From assembly GCA_000827325.1 (NCBI GenBank), contig KN832884.1, forward strand, positions 780,953-844,952: a DNA stretch of 64,000 nucleotides, in the 5' to 3' direction. The notes under the pieces were generated by a model. That model had not been told where the DNA came from, ran no database searches, and worked only from the letters and a program-made list of their open reading frames with translations. Of this stretch, positions 13,592-26,547 are shown one piece after another. Position numbers and translations under genes: made by a program. Position 1 is the first letter of the stretch. Each line of letters begins with the position of its first letter. Source of the DNA: Oidiodendron maius Zn. Lineage: Eukaryota > Ascomycota > Leotiomycetes > Myxotrichaceae.

Positions 13592-16500
13592 ATGGGTAAG
13601 CTTGGCAGATCTACGCTTGTGAACTCAAGTTTACTGAAATATGATCGGATTCAATAGCAAGCATACATACGGAACCTAGTCTCCGTCAGACTTCTCCACA
13701 CGAGCGGCCGGAGAGGTTCCAATGTCAAGAGTGCCCGCAGAACTTTGCACGGGTAGAACATTTGACACGACATTCCCGTAGCCATTTGAAAGAACGCTTC
13801 TTGAAGTGTACATTCTGTCGCAAAGGATTCTATAGAATGTGAGCGCTCCATATTACCGGGATTTTGGTGCCAGAAGACGCATACTTTGTCACATGATTAT
13901 ATATTTCTGACAGCAAGTTAGTGATGCCCTAAAACGACACGAGCAAACCCACGCAGAGCCAAGACGAAGTGCACTTGGGAGGGGAGCTAGGGCTTGTCTT
14001 GCTTGTGCAATTGGTCGAAGGAAATGCAGTGGAGCGCATCCTTGCACGGCGTGTCAGAATCGCGCTATTGAGTGCAGATACCCTGAAACAGGAAGATCCA
14101 GAGGAGGATCGTTACCGCTCAGACATGCCGGAGAGCGAAACGTTGCAACATCTAATGAGTCACTCCTGCCATGGACAAATGCATCAGAGTCGCCCGGAGG
14201 GGAACATGAGCAGGGCCATAACTTTGCCGCCAATCCTCATTCTAGCAGTTTCAGCGAACATGAGACCACACTTCCCTATGGTTCACCAGGAGCATTTGCT
14301 CCCTTATATGCAGAACACGATGTTCAAATGCAACAACAGATATCACCCGGAGGATCTGGAAGTGTACCTCATTCCATACAACCAATGAGCATTTCACAGT
14401 CAGACATGCAAGATGCGGATGGATTTGGGACTACGATCGTTCCAGAATCTGGCCAAAATATGATGGCCAATTCGAATCCAGATCTTCAAACTTTGAATTC
14501 CACTAGAAATCCCCAAGAAGCAGATGAGTTTTCGAGAAACTGGTACCTTGATGGCTTTACATCTATCAATTGGCTTCCAGAAAACTGGACGCCTGATTTC
14601 CCAATGGAGGATCGAGACGGCATGGGATCAGCAAACAATGAAGCATATCCCCCACCGATGAACACAGCCGAAATTGCCTCAGCTCAAGGCACACAGGGGA
14701 TATGCCAGTAACTCGAGATCAAAGTCGTCGTCATAGGATACCTTCTCTAACAACATCGCAGCCTACAGAAAGTCAAAACATGTCAAGCCCAGGATCACAG
14801 AGCACGCATAGCGGCGGGCAATACTACGTTGATGGAGAAGGTGCAAGGCTGCCTCGCGTCCGGAAAGCGCCATATCGAATCGCAGATTCAGCTATTCCCC
14901 TATCTCCAAGCGAGAGCCAATTGCTACGCCGTGGATTTATGTTCCCAAACACTGACGACCCGCAAGGCATCCCTAGCATGTCAGCCACTGAAGATATCCC
15001 ATTGACCATTTATAATGAGATTCTTCAGATGTTTAATATTACGTGCATATCTTCTACACATTACACACCTTTTCAGAGCGTCTCTTTCCCGTCTCGAAAA
15101 GTACTGGGTCGGTCCGTCCATTTATACATAGATAACTTTCAGCCCATCTTCCCGTTCATGCACCCCGCAACCTTCAACTCATCAAGCTCGCATTGGCTAC
15201 TAATTTTGGCTGTTGCATCAATTGGAAGTCATTATATGGCCTTTCAGGATGCAGAAGTCCTTATCATTGCAATGCATGAATTTACACGCCGCGCAATACA
15301 ATACATGGTAGGCAAAGCTAGCTTTTGCACTTTCTCACCGTTATTGTTCCATTTCACGTACGGTTTGCTGATATTTGGTTCTATCTAGATTGAGTCTGAT
15401 GACAAACAAAAGCCTGATGAGCTGGTATTTACTCAAATCATGCTGCTGAATTGCGTCGGGATGCTGTACTCTGGAGACGAGCGATTGACAAAGTTCGCCA
15501 AGGGCTACCATAACAAGCTTGCCTCATTTTGTGATATGGAGTGGACAAACCAAACCTTAAATATTAATGGCGGCATTGATCAGGAATGGAAGACATGGTA
15601 CGAGGGAGAATGCCGTCGGCGAACCGGGTACTGTATATGGGTGAGTCTTGTTATGTCCCTTCCAACCCCCTGCTGACTATCAATTTTGTAGTTGTTGGAT
15701 TGCATGTGGGTTTTTCAATTCCAGATGCGTCCTCTGTTATCCTTAGAAGATGCCCGGGTCCCCATTCCTTGTCAGGAAGTGTTGTGGGAAGCAGATTCAG
15801 CTCTTGACTGGCAGCAACTCTACGATCCCTCCACTCGTAAGTTTACCCCTACTCATTTTTTAATGAAATCTCACACGCTTTACAGCTAGCCCTTCATTAC
15901 ACTCCGCGATCCAACTGGCCTATATTGAAAAGAAATTACAATCGTCAATGGGGGAGTTCAGCCGTATTCTCTGCATCCACGCCCTCTTCAGGCGAACATG
16001 GGAAGTAGAGGACTACTTCAAACAACCACTTACACTCTGGGTACCGACGGCAGAGAAGCAAAAAATCAGCGTCATTCAAGAATCTACACCCGTGCGGCTA
16101 CCTGGAATTCAAACCTACTCGAAATGGCGAAACTCTGCCTGCGACGTCCTTGATATCCTTCACTGGCATGCAAACAGCGTTATCGGTGCAACTTCAGGCA
16201 TGGAACACCCTACTGTGCTGCATCTCCATCTTGCAAGAGTTGTTCTCCTCACCCCCATACGAAAAATAGTTCAACTCGCACAGCTAATGGCTGCGGATGA
16301 TGCACCTAACTCCACATTAGATGTTACGGGCGTGAGAGAAGAGATTCAAGATTGGGCGCTCGAAGACCAGCATAAGTCACGTCTGGCAATGATTCATGCC
16401 GGCGTCCTATTTTGGCACGTTCGCCGTTATTCTGTTGACGGCTTTTATGAGCCTTCCTCTGTATTTCTAGCTACCTTGGCGCTATGGGCGTTCGGCACCT

Positions 16501-16820
16501 TTGCAACACACACTTCTGACACAGCAAAAGACGTTGAGTCTCCTCAGGAGTCAGACGATAGCGAGTCCCTATTTCCTACATCCATGCAACTTGATCGACC
16601 AGCAGATGACGAACTTGTGCAATTATTTGTAAAGAGAGGAGCGAGCATGAAAGCGAATATTACTGGCGTGGGTAACTTGTGTAGTGCGAAAGGCCCCGTT
16701 CGAGTTCTTATCGAGGGGAGGAAGTTGCTCCTTGGGTTGAAATGTTGGCGATACAGCCAGAAAGCTATCTGGACGTTGACTGCGCTGATTAGAGTGTGTC
16801 AACAAGAGTCACCAGTGTAA
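13592..16820 (+). CDS. Transcription factor with two C2H2 fingers, a Zn2Cys6 cluster and a fungal regulatory domain
   Basis: Exon 1 is tiny (13592-13595, ATG plus one G), followed by an intron to 13657. Exon 2 (13658-13838) and exon 3 (from 13922) encode two fingers of C-x2-C-x12-H-x3-H spacing (CQEC and CTFC), then a cluster C-x2-C-x6-C-x5-C-x2-C-x6-C (CLAC, CTAC). Exon 3 appears to end near 14707, with exon 4 resuming near 14775 and ending at 15307. That junction is the weak point, because the only frame-restoring acceptor is poor. Exons 15389-15640, 15692-15836 and 15886-16820 give a Fungal_trans-like domain (IDNFQPIFPFMHPATF onward). Nuclear DNA-binding regulator. It lies between the GH39-like and GH79 genes, so a pathway-specific role for these hydrolases is likely but inferred. 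Confidence 0.88.
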
Positions 16821-17021
16821 ATAATAATGTACACTGCAATATTATATGCTTCTTTTTTTATTCAAGGAATGATATGTCTGGTGCAATATTGTCACTTCTT
16901 TAATCACTCAATCTTCTATTCTCTCTTTGATCTCGTGTCATAGTGAATAGATTACTCCCGCGTATAGACACAATTTTATTTATGAAGAAACATCAGAGAT
17001 TATATACTATCATTGTCGTGA

Positions 17022-18718
17022 TTAGAAAAGATGCAGCACAACACCTTCAGTGGCTTGCACCGTCACTTTCAGAGACCCGCGCGATGAAACTTTCACCTGT
17101 TCGGCTGCAGCTTTTTTATTCACGGTGACCGGCTTTCCATTCGCAAGTCCATGATCATAGCTCACACCACCAAGAGTGATATTAGTCTTGACATCCGCAC
17201 CTGCAGCCGTCAGTCTCTCAACCTTGGCCCCTCTGACGCTGGTTGGAACATTGATGGTAAACGTCTTGCTAGATCTTGCGCTACTAGAAGTCGAGGTGTA
17301 CTCTAGCATATTCAGGACGACGACTCTAGCAAGCTGGTCGCCTTCGTATAACACATAACCACTCACTGTGTCATCGCCGTCTCCAACATCGAGATATGCA
17401 ATGCTGGTGTCAGGTGCCGAGCCAACAGCTGCTGCCACCATAATATTGCCATAATACGGTGCGTTAGTTGTAGGAGGGACACTGGATGGCGACCATGCAG
17501 CGTATGGAGATGTTCCGGACTCATGGAAGTGCACGCGTTGAATATTCTGGGTTGCCTGCCAGAGAGTATAGTCAACAACCCACAGAGCAGCGCCGAAGAC
17601 GTCACTGAGGCCCGATGCGCCACCACCACTTAGACTGTTCGTCTCACCCATGACATACTGTGCGTTGGTATATGCCTTCATTCTCTGAGCGACCTTGACG
17701 TGGCTTGAGATGCTTTTTACAATGGACGTATGGTTCATCAATGTAGCTTGCAGAGAAACGCCGGTACCGGTTGCGCTTCCCATGTAACTATGAAACTAAT
17801 ATTAGCTCCCGATTCAGATATAGCTGGTTCGTGGGGATATACTTGTGTCCGGAGAGCATTTTGATACTCTTCTGTGTGCTGAGGCCATTTCCAAAGGCTT
17901 GTACTGGACCCATGGAATTCGCTGCGCCGCCAGTATCCGTACCCGCAAAGCTGGGAGCGAAGTACGACAGGGCGTTCCTTGGTAAAGTTGACTGGATAAG
18001 TTCAGCAGCAGCCTCCCACTCTGCGACATAATCTGTGACACCCCAGCTGGCTGTGCGTCGCTCCCAGCGTGAAAATAGATCTGGCTCATTTCCAATCTCG
18101 AAGAACTCCAGGCTGTTTCCGAGAACCTTGGATATGGCCTTGACTTCCGCCTGTCTCGTGGCTTTGCCTGCGGTGCCATTGGTTGCCAGGTTTATTCCGG
18201 CAATGTAGGACGTGTGTGGGAAAGTTCCATAAGATGAGAAATACGCAGGGCCAATCATGACACCAGCACGAGCATTGCCCACAGTCGTTCCAATGGTAAT
18301 TACCGCCTCAGTTTGGCTGGCATTATATACTGCGTCGTCCCTTTCACAATTGTTCAATTTTTTTAATCAGAGATATAGTACAGGGGGAATTTTACTCACT
18401 GCGTAGTGCCACCAACACGGATTATTGGCATAACTCCAGTCCTAGCTGCAAAATTGGATAGGAGATTGATTGAAAACTGATTCGGCTGCTCCCTTGTACC
18501 TAAGATTAATTGTCAGATGGCTGTTTAAAGGAAATGTGACAATGTAATTTACCCGCAAAGAGTGGGAAGTCTTTAAACTCCATAGAAAAAGAATTGAGAT
18601 ACGGCGAGACAGGTACGGTGCCATTGGGAGCTGCATTATGTCCCTTATTATCATCAGACCCCCGGGCCAGAGCGGCTAGGAGGGGCAAGATGCAGAGCAT
18701 GCTCGAGATCGAAGCCAT
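17022..18718 (-). CDS. Secreted GH79 family beta-glucuronidase
   Basis: Minus-strand exons 18718-18553, 18499-18400, 18340-17843 and 17787-17022 join in frame to 509 residues. The start MASISSML opens a clear signal peptide; an ATG 54 bases upstream is less suitable. The order MEFKDFPLFAG, then PIIRVGGTTQD, then the acid/base Glu in EIGNEPDLF (about residue 174), SGHNYMGSAT and the nucleophile Glu in VMGETNSLSGGG (about residue 302) matches fungal GH79. A beta-sandwich C-terminal domain follows (ARVVVLNMLEY onward). Fungal secreted members release 4-O-methyl-glucuronic or glucuronic acid from arabinogalactan-protein side chains. Convergent with the regulator gene at 13592-16820. Confidence 0.93.
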
Positions 18719-20299
18719 CTTGACGAACAAACAGGATACTAGTAGTCTGTTGTGCAACGAGAAGCAGCACAAGCTGTGGGCACAGAAGAAAATCGAAAAG
18801 GCATAGAAACAGAAGAGACCTAGCTACTTTCTATAGAGAAAACCCCATAGCATCCCCCGCATTATTCTTCTTCCGTATACGATCTGTGGAGGCGGATAAT
18901 ATGTCCCCCGTCTCACGTCAACGCGCTACGAGAAGCTTAATATCAGGCCCACAAATACCGTCTTTTGCCGCCCGGATTTCGCTGCGTTTCAGCGCTCTCT
19001 GCACCGTTTCAATTGGTCAATAGTGATGATCTCCTTCGTCCGAACATTCTTCGCAGCTACAAGCTCCTACCTTCATACATGCAAATATATTTCATTCAAC
19101 TATCAATATTGAAAGTAACGGCTCTTCTGTAGCGGGGAAACCTGCGGGCATACTCAGGGGAAAAGCCACTACCTATCGGCCCGTTATCGCCAACTGTCGG
19201 CCGGCGATTCCTCCGCAGCCCCGAGATTCCATTCTGTACTGCAATGTCACAACGAAATGATTAGATAAACCGGAGGCCGGAGAGCAGACTTACCTAAAAA
19301 TGTGCGTTAATTTCAACTATTTTGAACTTACCAGGGAATTGTGAAGAAACCCCACGTGAACGTTCGAATGTGACTGGCTTCCCTGATTTGATATTTCCTA
19401 CCATAGTAAGATTAGGAATTGTCTCTATAAAAAGATTGAATCGCAATACAATCTTGATTTGTAATTGTGCCCCTATCCTGTACCTCGCTGACATTATGTA
19501 CACTATCCAGAATACAAGATCTGGGACAAATCTCGCCCATGGTTGCTCTAGTACATGCGCAACTATTACTCTCCCCCTACGATCGGCTGCGTTCTTTATG
19601 AAGCAGCCCTTCGGCCGTCCGCATGACCAGTCTTGGCAATCATTACTCCGGAGAACAACTTTGCCGGTTGCAAAGCCTTTTCCGACCAAAATAGGATCAA
19701 TTTGATCTTAGATAGACTGTTATCGCTTTTCCGTGAACCGGTGGGGATTGTCCAGACTCACTCGTAGTCACGCAGAGTTAGGCCTAAAGTTTCGCCACTA
19801 TTATGATGTAAAAATGGTCAATATATATTTCTGACGATTTCGGGAGTCCGTTGGTGTGCAGAAAATCCTGACTGATAGAGATGGCCAAGGTATCCGGCCA
19901 ACTACGAACCTCGGAAAAGTCACAGGGGCGGGCTGTTATTGTTACATTCCAGAACATTCCATGTCCTCTTGGAGCCAAGGGCGAGGGACCGAAGCTCTGG
20001 CTTCGGCCCAGTCGCTGACTTTTGAGCCCAGGCATTGCTTGCCGGCCTCGGTGACTGATTCTGCACCCCTGAGTGCACGAAAAAAGAGATGCTATCAGAA
20101 AGTTAGTTACCTAAGCTAACACTCTTGTTTAGGGAGCCCTATACACAAAAGCATTCTAGCCATATACTGTGCTAACTTAAGGGCTGGTTTGACTGGGTTG
20201 TGGAAATAGAGAAGGGATAGTACCAAGAATGAATAGGCAGGAGAAGTAAGCATAATTCAAATCGGCAAACCAGCACATCCCTTTCCGCATTCAGTTTAA
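18719..20299. other. 1.6-kb gene-free region upstream of GH79
   Basis: This contains the GH79 promoter and the 3' flank of the next minus-strand regulator. GC-rich runs CCCCCGC (18854-18860) and GCGGGG (19132-19137) fit CreA-type sites, and TCCGGA lies at 19647-19652. Frames of about 130 codons are open on both strands over 19294-19705 but resemble nothing. No RNA or mobile element seen. Confidence 0.4.
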
Positions 20300-22197
20300 C
20301 TAAGTCCGGTCATCATTCACGCTCCAGCGTTGGAAGTATTTGTCAAGGGATATCTGGAGCACGTTCTGGGCACTCCTCAGCCAACTAACATCTTCCCTCT
20401 GAGTGCTGCTATGAATATGCCTCAGCGCGGCGTGAGCGATATATGGATATACTGGAGGCATGCCGTCAATCCTGTGCGTCGCCGTGTTTGTGGGAGACGC
20501 GGCGATGAGGGTCTCGGCGATGTCGACGACCATCTTCGTTACGGTGTCAAGCGCCTCTTGTGATCTTTTGTGCCACTCCTCTAGCGATTTGAAGTTGGCT
20601 CTGACAGTTTGTGGGTGCAGGATGAGGATGTGCCAATGCAATGTAAATAGCGCCCTATTTGAGGAAGGTTAGGCCAGGTTGGTTTGGATGTCCGTATAAA
20701 AGGGGCAAAAGAAATAAAGGGGGAAAGGAGCGATGGACTGACCTGATGGCGATATTTATAGCTGCACAAAAGATGCCCAATTGACCCTGGCACTCCGGCA
20801 TGGCCAACGATAGAAAGGCTTGGATGTTGGTATCTAGTCTGTCAAGCTGGAGTAGTCTAGAATCAATGTCTGGAGTCTCAAAGCCTTTGAAAACTTGATC
20901 CAGAAGACAGGTGGCTTGGGCTGTCCGACTAAATCCTCCAACCTTTGGCGACGTTAGACAAGACACGGGAATATTGGGTAGGGACTCCGGGTCTAATATG
21001 TCGAGCTGGTCGAGGATTTGGGGCTCGATCGGCAGTCGAGTATCTCTACCAGGAAAGAGGGTAACCAGAGGTTGGTCGACGACTGTCACTTCGCTGAAGA
21101 AGATCCTGTCACCGGCACGGTCTTAGCATCCCTTTCATCGATGATTTGCCAAGCACACTAGGAAAAACATACCGCTCACAGATAACAATTCCCCACCACG
21201 TATTTGCTGCTTCTTCAGTCCGCAGCAGGAGTTCGGTATCCGCATTGTGGTTGGCTGTATTTGCCATCTCTGTCTGATGACAGTCGCGAGCGTGGATACG
21301 GGCACCATAGGCCATTCGCGCACTGCCTGCGATGGTCACAAATGCATCATCCGGCCGGCCATGTGTGTATTCATACACAGCTAGCAAAAGACCGGCTTGA
21401 ATCAGAGGGACAGAGGGCGGGCACGATACTTGAACCTGGGCGCAAAGGGATCTTGCAGTGAAATAGAGAGACTGCTGTTCGACAGATCGACTGGCTCCAT
21501 CTCTGGATTGATATCCCAGTGCAGGAGCGTGTGTGATCAGACAGATAGTCAGCAGTAAGACGGAAAAGTCGGCGGCTGGGGCTGCTCCCAGCGTGATGAG
21601 GTTGTTGTAGAAGCGTATACGGGAGATGATAGGCAGGTGGCTGTGAAACCCCTGGAAATAGCGGGCGCTGATGTCGTCCACAAATTGTCCCGTCGAACGA
21701 ATAATACCATGGACCTGGAGATACACTTGACCTCTGTTTTCTGTTGGTTAGCCATGTGTACTCGGAACGCATAGTCGATGAAGCGGGTGAAACAATTCAC
21801 CAGCCGAAGACTAATTTTAAATGAATATTGAAAGGGGAAACTAAACTGGAGGGCCTCAGCCGATGTCTTGTCTGACGGTAACTTTGCGGATAGGATCATG
21901 CGAGAGGGGACCAGATTCATAGGCCGCCGCGCACCCCATATCGGCGCAGCAGGAGGGTTCTCGACGGTAGGGGCAGAATGATTGCGCGAGCTTGGGACTG
22001 GAGCATAAACACAATCCAGCCCTTTCCTACAACGCAGGTCAGCATTACCAACCGGCGGAGGTGGCGGCTTGGGCAACTAACCGGGTGCAATATGCGCAAG
22101 ACGGCAACGACTTGTCACACCTTTTCTTCCGAGTTTTACAAATCACACACGCCTGGGCGGCTTGAGCTGTACGCAGTCGACCGCCATCGGCCGCCAT
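20300..22197 (-). CDS. Zn2Cys6 transcription factor with fungal regulatory domain
   Basis: The start MAADGG at 22197 leads within 20 residues to the binuclear cluster CVICKTRKKRC...CAYC..KGLDC (C-x2-C-x6-C-x6-C-x2-C-x6-C), split by intron 1 (22081-22027). Exon 2 begins at 22026. Its end and the next acceptor, between about 21860 and 21730, are uncertain because no strong donor restores the frame. Later exons are clear: to 21173, 21105-20743 and 20654-20300. The middle region (STGQFVDDISARYFQGFH..LPIISR) and ICERIFFSEVTVVDQPLVT are typical of the fungal regulatory domain. Nuclear regulator. Its start is divergent from a dienelactone hydrolase, with a TGTCGG array between them, so it may control both that gene and itself. 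Confidence 0.87.
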
Positions 22198-22665
22198 CGT
22201 GACAGTTCGTGTCGGGACCGCCCCGCTAGCCTTGTGAGTCCTGGGGATGCTTCGAATATATGTACTGAGTAACAATGATGAAATTGCCTAGAAGCAATTT
22301 GGGGAGAGATTATGGACCCTTAACCGTTACCGACTGGTGCTGTGCCGGTACAATACTCGCCATGTGATTGGTTGCCAATTGTCGGTGCTGTCGGGCGATG
22401 CTGTCGGACTTGACTGTCGGACACTGTCGGATGCTGTCGGCCTGTATTGGCACAATGTTGGTACATATGTCGGTCCCTTGCAAGGCCCCTAGTGAGAAGA
22501 GAATATCAAAGATATAAAGCGACAACTTCACATGGCTTCAGAACATCATCCTCATTTCCCTCTGTCGGGCGTATGTGACGCTTCTTTCATTGTTCCATAT
22601 CTTTTCTCGTTACCAAAAAATTGACAGAATCTCTGCCACTATCATCAACGATTCAACACAGCGCA
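22198..22665. promoter_or_regulatory. Bidirectional promoter region
   Basis: 468 bases separate the starts of the divergent regulator (22197) and hydrolase (22666). The region holds a TGTCGG array (separate entry) centred almost exactly between the two starts and a TATAAA at 22513-22518, about 150 bases upstream of the hydrolase. Confidence 0.5.
22380..22473 (+). repeat. Array of seven TGTCGG motifs
   Basis: TGTCGG starts at 22380, 22389, 22402, 22415, 22425, 22435 and 22468. Five of the first six copies read CTGTCGG, with spacings of 9 to 13 bases. All are on the same strand. CGG is the half-site recognised by Zn2Cys6 proteins, and one is encoded next door. A minisatellite expansion is the plain alternative. 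Confidence 0.7.
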
Positions 22666-23462
22666 ATGTCCCAATGTTGTCTGCAAGGGTTCCAATGGGA
22701 CGGGACGCCAGAGGGCAAAGAATCGACCTTGGCCAATAATAAAGCTTATGTCACGGGATCGAACCCAGACGTAGCAATCATGGTCATCGCTGATCTTTTT
22801 GGATGGACCTTTATAAACGAACGCCTCCTTTCAGACCATTACGCAAAAGAGGCAGATGCCACAGTCTTCATGCCCGACTTGTAGGCCTCATTTAAGAAGT
22901 ATAGAGTTCGAACTTTGCCACTGACAATAGCCTCAGCTTTGGGGGCGACGTGATCCCTTCTGAAATTATCCGCGACAATTCCCGCCTGCGTGAATTTGAC
23001 CTTTCAGGTTTCCATAAACACAACGCTAAAGAAATCCGCTGGCCAGAACTCTTATCTTGCGTAAAAGCTTTGCGCTCTCAATACAAACGTATCGGAGTCC
23101 TCGGCTACTGCTACGGTGGATGGTCTTCTTTCCGCCTGGGATCCCAAAGTCATTCTCCGCCATTGGTCGACTGCATCTCGGCAGCGCATCCTACATGGTT
23201 AACCGAGGAAGAGATTGATGATATTGGTGTGCCTGTGCAGATTTTGGCGCCGGAAGTTGATCCATTGTTTACGCCTGAGTTGAAAGCATATGCCAATTCC
23301 GTTATTCCAACGAAAAGTGTGCCGTATGATTATCAGTTTTTCCCCGGGGTGGAACATTCATTTGCAACAAGAGGAAACCCTAATGATGAGAAAGAAAGAA
23401 GAGCGATGGTGAGAGGAAAGAATGCGCAAGTAGCGTGGATGAGAGAGTGGCTGCACGGTTAA
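22666..23462 (+). CDS. Dienelactone hydrolase family protein
   Basis: Exons 22666-22880 and 22931-23462 give 248 residues, the usual length. The nucleophile is the Cys of GYCYGG (about residue 132), with the Asp in EVDPLF (about 182) and the His in GVEHSF (about 214) completing the Cys-Asp-His triad of this alpha/beta hydrolase family. The N-terminal part (IADLFGWTFINERLLSDHYAKE) is typical of fungal members. Dienelactone hydrolases open cyclic esters such as carboxymethylenebutenolide in aromatic breakdown; fungal paralogues have broad or unknown substrates. Cytosolic, with no signal peptide. The codon TTG at 22621 is in frame, but ATG 22666 is the sensible start. Confidence 0.92.
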
Positions 23463-24282
23463 TGTTGATGAACCTGCAAGAAGAATGTATAGAAATCTCG
23501 AAGAATTTATCTAACACTATATATGGATTTCTCAAGTTACGTAAAGTCACAGTTTAAAGAGTAGAGGAAGGAAAGTATTTTTTACGATTTTACGTGGTGC
23601 GCGGCGTAATTTAGATAATATAAGACTGGTTTAAGCCGTAGTACACGGAGTGAAGGATAGCCCCACCAAACAACATATCGCGAGTATAATACTTGATATT
23701 AATTATTCCTTAATGATATCTATACTAATAAAACCATTAGTAGCTATTCTGTGTCAGCTCCCTCTGTAGAGGTTTTGAAGGGCGCAGTATATAAAGTTTT
23801 CATAATTTATTGGCAACGGAAAGCCGCTTTTCCAAGAGACTGAAGGAAGACATAGTATTGAATAGCTGAGACAGTTAACGTGCTTGAATTTTCGCTTGCA
23901 ATTGCTGACGGCGGATAGCGCACTTAAAGGGTTCAGTTTTAGATAGGATAAGATATTCAAGCCACCCACAAAATTGGTCCTAGTGATTACTTTTAAAGCA
24001 ATCAGCATCCCATCTAAAGTTAGATATCGGAGCTCGTACACAACTATCCAATCATGTCTCAAAGAAAGGTGAGAAATGTGCTGAATAAGGGCTTTCACGT
24101 GACTGGTATACTAAAAATAAATGGATAATATATCTGCCTAGAACCCCAGCCCCAAACCCGGAAGTCATGGGCATGGACTAGAGGAAAGTTGTACCGACCA
24201 AAAATTATGATACTGGTCGTACGATTGCTTCTGGACATGAAGATGTTCTCTACAACACGCACCTCTCTACTCGTATCGTTCA
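23463..24282. other. Gene-free, AT-rich spacer
   Basis: 820 bases between two plus-strand genes, AT-rich around 23600-23760. Frames here are short and unmatched. No RNA gene or repeat recognised. Confidence 0.45.
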
Positions 24283-26547
24283 ATGAGTGAATTCGTTTTC
24301 GCCTTGCCGGTACAGGGCGCCAGCCTTGACCAGCCTGAAGTCTCATCGAGTTCACGAACTCCCGAAGCAAGGGTAAGACCGTACCGAAAAGCTTGCATTC
24401 CTTGTCATGACCGCAAGGTAAAATGTGACAAGCAGTCTCCTTGCGCAAATTGCCAAAAGCTTCAATTGGACTGCATTTTCCCTTCGCCTTTCCGCCCCTC
24501 GTCACGCCAACCAAAAGGAAACACTGGGGAGAAGAGCACTGAATCAGAGGCGGAATTACTTGCGAGGATTGAAAAACTAGAAGTGGCGGTGGAAGATTTA
24601 GGCGCACTCAAGAATGAAGTCTTACGTTCAAGGAAACGCCGCAAGAGAGCCAATTCAGGAGATAGTGATGATGAAGATGATCTGAGCTACGAAGAGGGAG
24701 AGCTAGGACGCCGCGACACTGAAATTACTAGTGGTATTGATCAGGAGGTTGGAAAACTTATTGTGGATGAAGGGAAAAGTAGGTATATTACTGGAGGGTT
24801 CTGGGCGAGCTTGGATGAAGATGTATGTCGCCCCCTCTGCGCTGCAAATCAACTAAAGGCTAAATCACCCTAGGATAAGGACCTTCATGTCGTATTCGAC
24901 CGTCAGGCCGGAGCTGAAGTTAATGACGATCGCTCGAGTTTTGAAAGTGGCCATCATGGATTTCCATTCAGTCCTACAAACCTTAACCTGTACTCGCTAC
25001 ACCCTTCGCCAGACCAAATTCGCCTCCTCTGGGAGATTTTTGTCAAGAGGATTGATCCATTGGCCAAGATTCTACATAAACCTACTGTAACGACAATCAT
25101 TACGCGAATTACGGAAGATCCAGAAGCTCTGGAAAAACTGGACAAGGGCAAAGAAGCTCTTATCTTTGCCATATACTTCTCTGCTGCAACAAGTATGACT
25201 GACGAGGAATTGGAAGAAGGTATGGGAAGCAATAAGAAGACAATGATGGCAAGGTACAGACAAGCGGCGGAGAATACGTTAATGAATGCAAACTTCTTGA
25301 GCACTCAAGAATTTGTGACTCTCCAAGCTTTCCTCCTCTACTTGGCGTGTGTTCGCTGGAGTGAGGACACCAGAATGGTGTGGACTTTAACAGGGCTGGC
25401 AATACGTATCGCTCAATCCCTCGGTTTACACCGCGATGGAGAACACTTTCCGGAACTCTCTTCTTTCGATAAGGAGATGAGGCGGCGTGTATGGTGGCAG
25501 CTTCATTACCTCAATTGCGCAGCATCGGACGACCAAGGATCTGATGGTGCCTCTGCGTGCCTAAATTTTGACACAAAAATGCCTTCGAACGTAAACGACT
25601 CAGATCTTGATCCAAACACCTATCAATATTCCCTCGAAGACCGAGACGGTCTTTCCGATATGACATTTTGCTTGATTCGTTACGAAATGATGCAGACTCG
25701 ACGCCTGATCGAAGGAAATCGATCCATCGCAGAGAAGGAAAATTTCCTGAAAGCCTGCTATGAACGACTTGAAACGAAATATCTTGTGTATTGCCACCAT
25801 GGTGGCACTTTGTACTGGCTGGCAGAAAATATTGCGAGAATGGCCATGGCCAAGGAGTGGTTGCTGCTTTATCACGACCAGAGTCGCCTTGATCGCAGCC
25901 GAAAGCTGTCTCGTGAGATGAAAGACCGCCTATTCCTCACAAATATTCAGATCATAGAACGATCCATTCAGCTCGAATTAGATCCCCGAGCCGCAGAATG
26001 GAAGTGGCTCATCCCCAGATCCCACCAGTGGCTCCCTATGGTTTTCGTATTGGCAGAGCTGTGTGTGCGTTCGAAATGCGATGTCGTAGATCGGGCGTGG
26101 AGGACAGTCGAGACTAGCTATAGTCAGAGAACTGGATTTGAGGAATGGAACTCTGGAAATAGTGCCTTCTTGAGGAAGCTTATGGAGAAAGCTCGCGCCA
26201 AGAGAGAGACGGATCTAAGCATGGAGAGCTGGAACTCTCTCACTAATGCTAATATCGCCCCGATTACCCAATCTTCTGAGCTGGAGGGAGATATTGGCAG
26301 AAGCTTGAGGATGGAAGAACTAGCTGTGATGCCACTAACATCACCAAACTCTGGTCCGTTGTCTTTTCCGCCTACCCGTGACGTTCATACGGACCAACCA
26401 TCGTCCACCTTGGCGCCATGGAACATGAATCAGTCTGCATTTGTCAACGATATGGGCGTAACTGATGATGCGATATACTGGAATGACTGGGACCAGCTTG
26501 TAATGGATTTTCAGGGCCGAATCGATGGCCAAAGAGAGCACACCTAG
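24283..26547 (+). CDS. Zn2Cys6 transcription factor, large form
   Basis: Exons 24283-24822 and 24874-26547 (donor gtatgt, acceptor ccctag) encode 737 residues. The cluster CIPCHDRKVKC...CANC..LQLDC (C-x2-C-x6-C-x5-C-x2-C-x6-C) lies near residues 46-73 and is followed by a heptad-rich stretch (LLARIEKLEVAVEDL) likely to dimerise, a basic patch (RSRKRRKR) and an acidic linker. The Fungal_trans domain is clear: TGLAIRIAQSLGLHRDG, then a RRRVWWQLHYLN segment in which the charged run is split by residue changes common in the family. Nuclear activator or repressor with unknown target. It is not divergent with an enzyme gene, so context gives little guidance. Confidence 0.92.

Noticed and set aside
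19294-19705. Overlapping 130-codon frames on both strands
   Set aside because: No family resemblance, no splice partners and open on both strands, as expected by chance.
22380-22473. TGTCGG array considered as a CRISPR-type array
   Set aside because: Motifs of 6-7 bases and irregular spacing in a eukaryotic promoter do not fit CRISPR.
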